Below, one piece after another: positions 35,098 through 42,965 of a stretch of DNA of 64,000 nucleotides. The stretch comes from Streptomyces sp. TS71-3 (GTDB taxonomy: Bacteria > Actinomycetota > Actinomycetes > Streptomycetales > Streptomycetaceae): positions 5,391,001-5,455,000 of the forward strand of contig NZ_BNEL01000001.1 in NCBI RefSeq assembly GCF_018327685.1, in the 5' to 3' direction. How positions within the stretch are numbered: the stretch's first letter is position 1; every line of letters starts with the position of its first letter. The position numbers and the translations under genes are program-made. Under the pieces are notes generated by a model that worked only from the letters and a program-made list of their open reading frames with translations, was not told where the DNA came from and ran no database searches.

Positions 35098-35225
35098 CGG
35101 CGGGCCGAACGGCCCGCGCCCGCCGGGCCGTTCGGGCACCGCTCGCGGCGGCCAGGCCGGCCGGCGAGCGGCCGTGGCACGGCCGGCGCTTCTGCGGCGT
35201 TTGGGCTGTTGTCACACCCAGGACC

Positions 35226-35238
35226 TAATCTGTGCACC
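35226..35238 (+). promoter_or_regulatory. -10 element of the SMC-system operon, leaderless
   Basis: TAATCT (35226-35231) ends 7 bases before the GTG at 35239, with TTGGGC 19 bases upstream of it as a weak -35. No ribosome site precedes the GTG, so the operon mRNA probably begins at the start codon. Confidence 0.5.
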
Positions 35239-36765
35239 GTGACTTCGCCCGCACCGACCGACCCCGCTCCGTACCAGTTCAGCGCGGGGCCGCGCCCCGC
35301 GCCGGGTCCGGCCGCCGACGAGGGCCTGGCCCGCCGCCTGCGCGCCCTCGCCTGCACCGCCCCGCTGCACGACCTGGACGTCCGCAAGGCCAATCTCGCG
35401 GGCGAGTACTCGGTGTACGGCATGGCGGAGCTCGCCCTCGCCGCCATCGACCTGGTCACCCTGCACATGGACTTCGACACCGGCGCCGACCACGACCAGG
35501 TCGTCGCCAGGCTGCTGCCGCGCATCGCCGCCCAGGCACCGCGGCGTCCCGCCGAGGAGCACGCGCGCGTCGCCCGCTGGGTCCTGGAGAACCTCATAAA
35601 CGTCGGCAGCGTGGACCGCGGCTTCCGCGCCGTCTACGGCACCTTCGCCCCCGACGGCAGTTACGTCCGCCGGGACTACGACTTCAAACTCGTCGAGGAG
35701 GTCCCCGGGCACGGCGGCGGCGTCTGGCTGCGCACCACGGACGAAGCGGTCAACGTCCTCGTCGGGGCCCTGGACACCGACGTCACCAGCGCGCAGATCG
35801 CGGCCGAGGTGAAGCTGGAGGTGCTCATCAGCCGCGGCCGGCTCGCCGACGCCCAGCTCGCCGCGGAGCAGGCCCGCTACCGCACGGTGCAGTACGCGGA
35901 GACCCTGCGCAGGGCTCTGGAGGCCACCCGGCGCAACGTCCGCGCGGTGGACTGGCTGCGCACCGTCCCCGACCTGATCGCGGAGGCCCTCGACCACGTC
36001 GCCGACCGCTACCGCCACGAGAACGCCATCCTCACCAACATCCGCAAGTCCCGCGACGAGTCGGAGGACGCCGAGCACAAGCGCCGCGCCGCCGAGCTCG
36101 TCGACATCGTCAAGGACTGCATCCGCCGCCACACCCAGCTCCAGTCCCGGCTGCTGGAGGCCGGGCCGCTGTTCCGCGCCGAACAGGACCGCCAGGCCTT
36201 CGCCGCGCCCGCCGCGCGCGCGGGGCTCGACCTGTACGGACAGCTCGTCGCGCCCCTGCTGCCGCTGCCCGTGGAGCGGGCCATCCGGGTCACCGACGCC
36301 TGGTTCACCCGTGGCACGGGACTGCGCACCCCCTCGACCGTGCGGATGGCGGACCTGGTCGAGCTCCTCCTGACGCCGCCCCAGGAGCGCGAGCACCTGG
36401 GCGCCGAGATGCCCGAGCCCGACCTCATCACCACCCCCGACGACAGCCGGTTCAGCGAGGAGCAGCTGGCCCACGCCATGGAGCTGCTCGACCTGCCCGC
36501 CGACGCGCCCCGCCGGCTCTCGGGCCTGCTCGCCGAGGCCCGCCGCCGCGACCCCGACCTGCCGTACCTGCTCGCCCTGCTCGCCGTGCACGCCGCCAGC
36601 CCCGCGGTCGGCACCGCCTACCGCCAGGGCGAGCAGCGGCTGCTCTTCGCCGTCGACGACGGCACCCAGCTCGACGACCCCGAGTTCGGCGGCGCGGACC
36701 TCATCGTCGGAACCGCCCGCCTGGACGCCGCGGGCATGGCCGCGGACCGGACGGAGGCGGCGTGA
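35239..36765 (+). CDS. MukF/JetA-like (kleisin-type) subunit of an SMC system
   Basis: Protein of 508 aa. The N-terminal 170 residues are helical and winged-helix-like (EYSVYGMAELALAAIDLVTL, RPAEEHARVARWVLENLINV). A coiled-coil region follows at about 190-310 (RGRLADAQLAAEQARYRTVQ, RKSRDESEDAEHKRRAAELV), then a further helical domain with WFTRGTGLRTPSTVRMADLV. This order, and the position as first gene before a MukE-like and an SMC gene, fit MukF/MksF/JetA proteins, although identity is inferred from layout rather than a diagnostic motif. It would bridge the SMC heads. GTG start at 35239 is leaderless; stop TGA overlaps a GTG. Confidence 0.6.
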   Translation: MTSPAPTDPAPYQFSAGPRPAPGPAADEGLARRLRALACTAPLHDLDVRKANLAGEYSVYGMAELALAAIDLVTLHMDFDTGADHDQVVARLLPRIAAQAPRRPAEEHARVARWVLENLINVGSVDRGFRAVYGTFAPDGSYVRRDYDFKLVEEVPGHGGGVWLRTTDEAVNVLVGALDTDVTSAQIAAEVKLEVLISRGRLADAQLAAEQARYRTVQYAETLRRALEATRRNVRAVDWLRTVPDLIAEALDHVADRYRHENAILTNIRKSRDESEDAEHKRRAAELVDIVKDCIRRHTQLQSRLLEAGPLFRAEQDRQAFAAPAARAGLDLYGQLVAPLLPLPVERAIRVTDAWFTRGTGLRTPSTVRMADLVELLLTPPQEREHLGAEMPEPDLITTPDDSRFSEEQLAHAMELLDLPADAPRRLSGLLAEARRRDPDLPYLLALLAVHAASPAVGTAYRQGEQRLLFAVDDGTQLDDPEFGGADLIVGTARLDAAGMAADRTEAA

Positions 36766-37043
36766 GCACGCGCCACGACACCGGAACGCACCCGCCCGGA
36801 ACGCACCCGCCCGGAACGCACCCGCCCGGAACGCCCGCCGGTCCGCCCCCATCTACGGAGCGCACCCTGTACCCGCGGCGCTCACGAACGTCATGCCCGG
36901 TCCCCGGCCGGCGCCTTCGGACCGGCGCCCCGGCCCCGTGCCCGCCCCGCGGCGGGCGTCGGCGCCCCGGCTCCCCGCCACGGCCCGCCCCCGGCGGCCA
37001 TCCGCACACCCGTACCCGACCCACCGAGGAGCCCCGGCCGTGA
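36762..37043 (+). CDS. candidate 93-aa proline-rich ORF between MukF-like and MukE-like genes
   Basis: Open frame that begins with a GTGA overlap on the upstream stop, has GGAGG four bases before it, and ends with a TGA overlapping the GTG of the next gene. It encodes THPPG repeats followed by Arg/Pro-rich sequence with no domain. Either a real short coupling ORF or chance in GC-rich DNA; composition does not decide. Confidence 0.25.
   Translation: MSTRHDTGTHPPGTHPPGTHPPGTPAGPPPSTERTLYPRRSRTSCPVPGRRLRTGAPAPCPPRGGRRRPGSPPRPAPGGHPHTRTRPTEEPRP
36783..36837. repeat. three tandem 15-bp repeats
   Basis: GGAACGCACCCGCCC occurs three times in exact tandem (36783, 36798, 36813), followed by a shortened fourth copy. 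Perfect identity suggests recent expansion. Confidence 0.85.
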
Positions 37044-37930
37044 GCGATCACCACGCAGACGGCGGAGCGCGGGGCGAGTCCGGCGAGCGGCCTGAGCCCG
37101 GCGCCCCGCCCCTCACCCCCGCCGACGCCGCCGACGCCGCACGGCTCGTCGCCTTCGGACTCCAGCCACGACTCCAGCCCGCCCGCGACCAGGAGTACAC
37201 GGAGCTGCTGCGCCGGTACCGCGAGGACCCACCGTTCGCCCGCCTCGCGGACGCCGTGGCCGCCGGGCTCGGCCTGATCGTGCTGGAGGTCTCCCCGCGC
37301 GCGGGCATGGCCGTGACCGCCGCCGAGGACTCCGTGTTCGCCGTCCGCATGGGCGACTACGCGCGCCGTGCCTCCACCGACGCCACCGACCGCTTCCTGC
37401 ACGGCCTCGCGCACCTCGCCGTGGCCGCCCTGGCCTTCCCCCGTCCCGAGGACCTCGCCGACGACGGCTACATCGGACGCCTCAGCGTCAACGGCGTCGA
37501 CGCGTTCGTCCGGCAGGCCTGCCGCCGTCTGGAGGATCGTGCCGAGGAGCAGGGCGAGAACACCGACCCGGCCAGCGACACCCCCGGCCTGGAGGCCGCC
37601 TGGCGCATCTGGGCACGGCGCAGCTCCACCGGCGCCACCAAGGACGCGCGCCGGCTGGCCGGCTCCACCACCGGCATCGTCGCCAAGGCCGTCGCGTTCC
37701 TCGCCGACTCCGGATTCCTCCAGCGCACCGGCGACGACTCGGGAGGCACCTACCGCACCACCGCCCGCTACCAGCTCCAGGTCCGCGACATGGCGGGCAG
37801 CGCCGCACTGGCGGAGCTGCTGGAGCTCGGCATCGTGCCCATCACGGACGGCACCGCCACCCTGCTGCCGCCCGCCGACCCCGACGACCTGGAGCTGGCC
37901 CCCGACGCCGGCCTGCCCTTCCACGCCTGA
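37040..37930 (+). CDS. MukE/JetB-like subunit of an SMC system
   Basis: Protein of 296 aa. After an acidic/Pro-rich N-terminus, helical and winged-helix-like segments appear: DQEYTELLRRYREDPPFARL, GDYARRASTDATDRFLHGLA, EAAWRIWARRSSTGATKDAR, then GIVAKAVAFLADSGFLQRTG and TYRTTARYQLQVRDMAGSAA as a terminal wing. Size and position between the kleisin-like and SMC genes fit MukE/MksE/JetB (DUF4194-like), by inference. GTG start has GAGGAG 8 bases upstream; in-frame starts further 5' lack this. The stop lies in the first of four 11-bp repeats. Confidence 0.6.
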   Translation: MSDHHADGGARGESGERPEPGAPPLTPADAADAARLVAFGLQPRLQPARDQEYTELLRRYREDPPFARLADAVAAGLGLIVLEVSPRAGMAVTAAEDSVFAVRMGDYARRASTDATDRFLHGLAHLAVAALAFPRPEDLADDGYIGRLSVNGVDAFVRQACRRLEDRAEEQGENTDPASDTPGLEAAWRIWARRSSTGATKDARRLAGSTTGIVAKAVAFLADSGFLQRTGDDSGGTYRTTARYQLQVRDMAGSAALAELLELGIVPITDGTATLLPPADPDDLELAPDAGLPFHA

Positions 37931-37963
37931 TCCACGCCTGATCCACGCCTGATCCACGCCTGA
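37920..37963. repeat. four tandem 11-bp repeats carrying stop codons
   Basis: TCCACGCCTGA occurs four times without change (37920, 37931, 37942, 37953). The first copy supplies the stop of the MukE-like gene. Because 11 is not a multiple of 3, the TGAs fall in all three frames. Confidence 0.9.
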
Positions 37964-38035
37964 CCCGTGCCGCGGCCCCGTGCCCGGCCCCGTCCCGTCC
38001 GCCGCCACCCCACACCACCACGAGAGCCCGCCACC

Positions 38036-41000
38036 ATGTACGAGCTGTCCCGCGTCCGCCTCTACTCCATCGGCCCGGCCGGTGCGCGCTACGCCGACAC
38101 CGTGCTGGACCTGAGGGGCGTCGGCGAGCCCGTGCCCGATCCGGCGCCCACCCAGGGCGAGTTCTTCGAGGAGGAGGCCGTCGGCCCGCCGCGCCGGCCC
38201 GCGCCGGCCGGCGTGCTCTTCCTGGAGAACGGCGGCGGCAAGTCCGTACTCCTCAAGCTGATCTTCTCCGTGATGCTGCCCGGGCACCGCAACACCCTCG
38301 GCGGCGCCAGCTCCGGAGTGCTCCGCAAGTTCCTGCTCGCCGACGACTGCGGCCATGTCGCTCTGGAGTGGCAGCACACCCGCACCGGATCCTGCGTGGT
38401 CGTCGGCAAGGTCAGCGAGTGGCGCGGACGTCAGGTCTCCAACGATCCCCGCAAGTTCGCCGAGGCCTGGTACTCCTTCCGGCCGGGCCCTGGGCTCAGC
38501 CTGGACAACCTCCCCGTCGCCGAGGCCACCGCGGTGCGCCGCCGGGCCGAAGGAGCCTCCGGCGCCCAGGGGCGGCGGCGCACCATGAAGGGCTTCCGCG
38601 ACGCGCTCACCGAGGCCGACAAGGCGTACCCGCACCTCGACGTGCACTGGGAGGAGATCCACGAGCGCTGGACCGAGCACCTCGGCGACCTCGGCCTCGA
38701 CCCCGAGCTCTTCCGCTACCAGCGCGAGATGAACGCCGACGAGGGCGAGGCCGCCGGGCTCTTCGCGGTCAAGAAGGACGCCGACTTCACCGATCTGCTG
38801 CTGCGCGCGGTCACCGACACCCGGGACACCGACGGCCTCGCCGACCTGGTCAGCGGGTTCGGCAACAAGCTCGGACGGCGCGCCGAGCTCATCGCCGAGC
38901 GTGACTTCACCGCGGGCTCGGTCGACCTGCTCGGCCGTATCGTCGAGGCGGCCGGGACCCGGGCACGCGCGCGGGACATCCACGCCGCGGCCGAGCGCCG
39001 CACCAGGACCCTCGCCCGCCGGCTCGCCGCGCGCGGCCACCGGGAGCGGGAGCGGGCGGCCGACCTCGCCCAGCGGGTCACCGTCACAGCCGCGGCGGTC
39101 ACCGAGGCCGAGCGGAGCCGCGAGAGCAGCGTCCTCATCGCGGCCGAACTGGCCTACCGGCACGCGTCGCTCGCCCTCGCGGGCGCCGAGAAGGCCGCGG
39201 CGGCCCACAAGCGGGAACTCGCCGACGCGCGGACCCTGTACGCGGCATGGCAGGCAGCCGAGGCCGTCCTGCGGCACCGCGCCGCCGCCGACCGCTCCGC
39301 ACGGGTCGCCGCCGCCATTCGCGAGGCCGAGCGGGACGCCGCCCCCGCGCTGGCGGCCCGCGCGCAGGCCGCGGCCGACCTGGTCCGCGCCCTGCACGCC
39401 GCCGCGGACGACGCCGACCGGCTGGCCGCCGAGGGCGAGGCGCGCTCCCTCGCGCTCCAGGAGACCGGCGAGACGGCGCACCAGGACGCCACCGCCGCCG
39501 CGACCGAGGCCCAGCGCGCCCGAAGCGAGGCCGACCACCTGCGCCAGCGCCTCGGCGAGGTCGAGCTGGAGACGGCCGAGGCGGTGCGCGCCGGCTGGCT
39601 CGAGGACACCGCGCCCGACGCCGACCCGGCCCGTGCCGCGCTCGCCGCCAGCGACGCCGAGAAGACCGCGGTCGCCGCCTGGGACACCGCGCGGGAGGCG
39701 GCCCGCCGCACCGCGGAGGAGGCCCGCGCGGCGGTGGCCGCCGAAGGCCGCGCCGAACTGACCGCGGCCCGCGCCTCCGACGCCGCCGCCGCGGCCGAGC
39801 GCGCCCACGAGGCGGAGTTGCGCACGGCGGGCGCCCTGGCGGCCGAGGAGCGCCTCGGCGACCTCCTCGGCCTGCCCGCCGTCCGGCGCGCCGGACGGGC
39901 GGTCCCGCCGCCGCGGTCCGCCCCGGGCACGGCGTCCGGCTCAGCGCCGGGCACGGCGTCCGGTTCCGCGCCGGGCGGCGGCACGCCCGATCCCGTTGCC
40001 CGGCCCACCGCGTCCGACGGCACCGCCGGCGCCCCCGGGTCCGGCGACCCGGACCAGGCGCCCACCGGTCCCGGCGGGGAGGCAGGCGCCACGCCAGGCG
40101 GGGCCGGCGGCGCCCTCACCGCGGCCGAGCTCGACCGGAACGCCGAGGACCTGGCGCGGCTGCTCGACGAGCAGGTGACCGCGGCCGAGCGGACCCTGTT
40201 CGAGCTGCGCACGGCCGCGGCGGACGACGCCCGGATCCTCGGCGCCCTCGGCGACGGCGGGCTGCTGCCACCCGGGCCCGATGTGCTCGCCACCGTCGAG
40301 TTCCTGGGGGAGCACGGCGTCCCCGCCCTGCCCGGCTGGCGCTACCTCGCCCAGGCCGTCGACCCCGTCGACCACGCCCGGCTGCTCGCCGCCCGCCCCG
40401 AGCTCGTCGACGGCGTCGTCATCACCGACCCCGCCACCCACGCCCGCGCGCGCGAGGTGCTCGCCGACGCGGCCCTGCTGCCGCGCTCCGCCGTCGCCGT
40501 GGGGACCGCGGCCGCCCTGCTCGCGCCCGTGCCGTCCACCGAGGACACGGCGGCGCAGGGCGCCGGCACCGAGGCGGTCTTCCTGGTTCCGCCGAACCCC
40601 GCCATGCACGACGAGCAGGCGGCGGACGAGGAGCGCCACGCGCTGCGTGCCCGGGCGGCGGAGCGCGACGAGGAGATCCGGCGGCTGGCCGCTCGGCTGG
40701 CCAAGGACCGCGAACTCACCGCCAGGCTCGCCTCCTGGCGCACCGCCTGCCCGCCGGGCCGCCTCGCGGAGCTCGCGGAAGCCGCGGAGTCCGCGCGCAC
40801 GTTCGCGCACGACGCCGACGCCGAGCTCGACGAGGCCCGGGCGGCGCGCGCCGAGGCCGAGGAGGCGGCATCCGAGGCGGCCGCGGTACGCGACGAGCGC
40901 CAGGAGAGCGCACAGCGCGCCCGCCGCGCGGCCGACGCGCTCGCCGGCCTCGCCTTCCGGCTCCGGGAGCGCGCGGGCTGGCAGGTCCGGTCCCGGGAGC

Positions 41001-42856
41001 TCGCCGACGACGCGGCGGAGCACCAGGCGCGCGCCCAGACCTGCCTGGAACGCGCCCGTGCCGCCGACGAGGACCGCCGCGCCGCGCAGCGCGCCGCCGA
41101 CGACGCGCACCGCACGGCCCGCGCGCTGCGCGCCGAGCGCGCCGACATCGCGGGCGCCCCCGATGACCTGCCGGAGAACGCGGAGCCCGCGCAGGACGGC
41201 CCGCCCGCCTCGCTGCCGGCGCTGCGGGAGGCCTACCGTGCGGCCTCCCAGGTGTACGAGAAGGTCGGCGTCGGTGCCGACCTGCGGGCCGAGCAGGCGC
41301 GCGCCGAGGGCGACGAGAGCGCCGCGGGCGCCGAACTGGGCCGCCTCACCAACAAGGTGCGGACCCGGGCCGCCCAGCTCCTCCAGTCCCCCGACGGCGC
41401 CGACGGCCCCTCCCGGGGGGCCGCCGCCGCCCGGGCGGAGGAGCAGGTGCAGCTCCTGGAGAGCCGGGCGTCCACCGCGAGCGAGCAGCTCGGCAGGCTG
41501 CGCGGCGAGGCCGAGCGGCTGGCCCCGGAGGACGGCGAGGCCCACACGGAACTCCCCGCCGACCTCCTCCCGTCGGACGTCGAGCACGCCCAGCAGCTGC
41601 TGCGCAGCGCCACGGCCGACCTCGCCGCGCACACCGAGGCGGTGGAAGAGGCCCGCGACGCTCACGCGGAGCTGCTCGCCGCCCACCGCGCGGCGGAGGA
41701 CGCGGCCGGCGGCTTCGACGAGACCGCCGCCCTCCTGCGCGACCTGCTCCGCGACCACCAGGACCCCGACGACGCGGAGGAGCCCGAGCCCTACCCGGGC
41801 AGCCTCGCGGAGGCCCGGCACGCGGCGGGGGAGGCGCGGCGCTCCCTGCGGGGCTGCGCCGCCGACCTGTCCGCCGCCGAGTCGGCCGTCCGCGAGGCCT
41901 CCGACACCCTCGTCCGCCATGCGAACGCCACCCGTTTCGAGCAGGTGCGCACTCCCGCACGCCAGCAGATCAGGGAGCTGCCCGGCGCCGCGCTCCCGGA
42001 GCACGCCGAGAAGTGGGCCGAGGCGTTCGCACCGCGGCTGCGGGTGCTCACCGACGAGTTGGAGCAGCTCGAGCGCAACCGCGACAGCATCGTGGACCGG
42101 CTGCGCGGCCTGGTCGAGCAGGCGCTCGCCACCCTGCGGTCCGCCCAGCGGCTCTCCCGGCTGCCGGAGGGCCTGGGAGAGTGGTCCGGCCAGGAGTTCC
42201 TGCGGATCCGCTTCGAGGAGCCGGACCAGGCGACGCTCATCGAGCGGCTGGGCGAGGTGATCGACGACGCCACGAGGGCCGCCGTCAGGAAGAACTCGGA
42301 CCTGCGCCGGGACGGGATGACGCTGCTGCTGCGGGGCGTGCAGGCGGGCCTGCAACCGCGCGGTGTGAGCGTGGAGATCCTCAAGCCCGACGCGGTGCTG
42401 CGTGCCGAGCGGGTGCCGGTCGGACAGATGGGCGACGTGTTCTCCGGCGGCCAGCTGCTCACGGCCGCGATCGCGCTGTACTGCACGATGGCGGCGCTGC
42501 GTTCCAACGACCGCGGACGCGACCGGCACCGGCACGCCGGCACCCTGTTCCTGGACAACCCGATCGGCCGGGCCAACGCCACCTACCTGCTGGAGCTGCA
42601 GCGCGCCGTGGCCGACGCCTTGGGCGTGCAGCTCCTGTACACCACCGGCCTCTTCGACACCACCGCGCTGGCGGAGTTCCCGCTGGTCATCCGGCTCCGC
42701 AACGACGCCGACCTGCGGGCGGGCCTCAAGTACATCAGCGTCGAGGAGCATCTGCGACCGGGCCTGCCGGAGCAGCAGGCCGGTGAGGAGACGGTGCACG
42801 GCGAGATCACCGCGACCCGCATGTACAAGCGCCCCGCCGAGGCACGGCCGAGCTGA
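38036..42856 (+). CDS. SMC-like ATPase, MukB/MksB/JetC-type (1606 aa)
   Basis: Very long protein. The N-terminal head opens MYELSRVRLYSIGPAGARYA and has Walker A ENGGGKSVLLKLIF with Lys69. Two long Ala/Glu/Arg-rich coiled coils occupy about 270-620 and 700-1400. A Gly/Pro/Ser-rich insert at about 620-700 (SGSAPGTASGSAPGG) breaks them. The C-terminal head has the ABC signature FSGGQLLTAAIAL at 1469 and Walker B TLFLDNP, with Asn1508 where SMC and ABC ATPases usually have the catalytic Glu. ATG at 38036 with GAGAG 9 bases upstream. It should form the motor of a loop-extruding or plasmid-restricting complex with the two preceding gene products. Confidence 0.8.
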   Translation: MYELSRVRLYSIGPAGARYADTVLDLRGVGEPVPDPAPTQGEFFEEEAVGPPRRPAPAGVLFLENGGGKSVLLKLIFSVMLPGHRNTLGGASSGVLRKFLLADDCGHVALEWQHTRTGSCVVVGKVSEWRGRQVSNDPRKFAEAWYSFRPGPGLSLDNLPVAEATAVRRRAEGASGAQGRRRTMKGFRDALTEADKAYPHLDVHWEEIHERWTEHLGDLGLDPELFRYQREMNADEGEAAGLFAVKKDADFTDLLLRAVTDTRDTDGLADLVSGFGNKLGRRAELIAERDFTAGSVDLLGRIVEAAGTRARARDIHAAAERRTRTLARRLAARGHRERERAADLAQRVTVTAAAVTEAERSRESSVLIAAELAYRHASLALAGAEKAAAAHKRELADARTLYAAWQAAEAVLRHRAAADRSARVAAAIREAERDAAPALAARAQAAADLVRALHAAADDADRLAAEGEARSLALQETGETAHQDATAAATEAQRARSEADHLRQRLGEVELETAEAVRAGWLEDTAPDADPARAALAASDAEKTAVAAWDTAREAARRTAEEARAAVAAEGRAELTAARASDAAAAAERAHEAELRTAGALAAEERLGDLLGLPAVRRAGRAVPPPRSAPGTASGSAPGTASGSAPGGGTPDPVARPTASDGTAGAPGSGDPDQAPTGPGGEAGATPGGAGGALTAAELDRNAEDLARLLDEQVTAAERTLFELRTAAADDARILGALGDGGLLPPGPDVLATVEFLGEHGVPALPGWRYLAQAVDPVDHARLLAARPELVDGVVITDPATHARAREVLADAALLPRSAVAVGTAAALLAPVPSTEDTAAQGAGTEAVFLVPPNPAMHDEQAADEERHALRARAAERDEEIRRLAARLAKDRELTARLASWRTACPPGRLAELAEAAESARTFAHDADAELDEARAARAEAEEAASEAAAVRDERQESAQRARRAADALAGLAFRLRERAGWQVRSRELADDAAEHQARAQTCLERARAADEDRRAAQRAADDAHRTARALRAERADIAGAPDDLPENAEPAQDGPPASLPALREAYRAASQVYEKVGVGADLRAEQARAEGDESAAGAELGRLTNKVRTRAAQLLQSPDGADGPSRGAAAARAEEQVQLLESRASTASEQLGRLRGEAERLAPEDGEAHTELPADLLPSDVEHAQQLLRSATADLAAHTEAVEEARDAHAELLAAHRAAEDAAGGFDETAALLRDLLRDHQDPDDAEEPEPYPGSLAEARHAAGEARRSLRGCAADLSAAESAVREASDTLVRHANATRFEQVRTPARQQIRELPGAALPEHAEKWAEAFAPRLRVLTDELEQLERNRDSIVDRLRGLVEQALATLRSAQRLSRLPEGLGEWSGQEFLRIRFEEPDQATLIERLGEVIDDATRAAVRKNSDLRRDGMTLLLRGVQAGLQPRGVSVEILKPDAVLRAERVPVGQMGDVFSGGQLLTAAIALYCTMAALRSNDRGRDRHRHAGTLFLDNPIGRANATYLLELQRAVADALGVQLLYTTGLFDTTALAEFPLVIRLRNDADLRAGLKYISVEEHLRPGLPEQQAGEETVHGEITATRMYKRPAEARPS

Positions 42857-42908
42857 GCGGCCCCGGCCGCCGGGGCGGGGGGCAGGGGCAGGGAGGGGCC
42901 GGGTGGCG

Positions 42909-42958
42909 GCCCGGCGGCGTCCGGCGCGCGCCGCACGCGCCGGTGGATGCCGCCGGGC
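42909..42958. terminator. two-tier hairpin between SMC gene and HNH-lipoprotein gene
   Basis: Outer arms GCCCGGCGGC/GCCGCCGGGC (10 perfect pairs) enclose inner arms CCGGCGCG/CGCGCCGG (8 perfect pairs). It lies between convergent genes, 7 bases beyond the lipoprotein stop, so it can end both transcripts. A smaller stem at 42860-42876 follows the SMC stop directly. Confidence 0.7.
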
Positions 42959-42965
42959 GTGGAGG

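Noticed and set aside
36701..39808. 1035-codon minus-strand frame opposite the SMC operon
   Set aside because: Shadow of the strong third-position GC bias; Gly/Val/Arg-rich with no motif, and the plus-strand genes have clear motifs.
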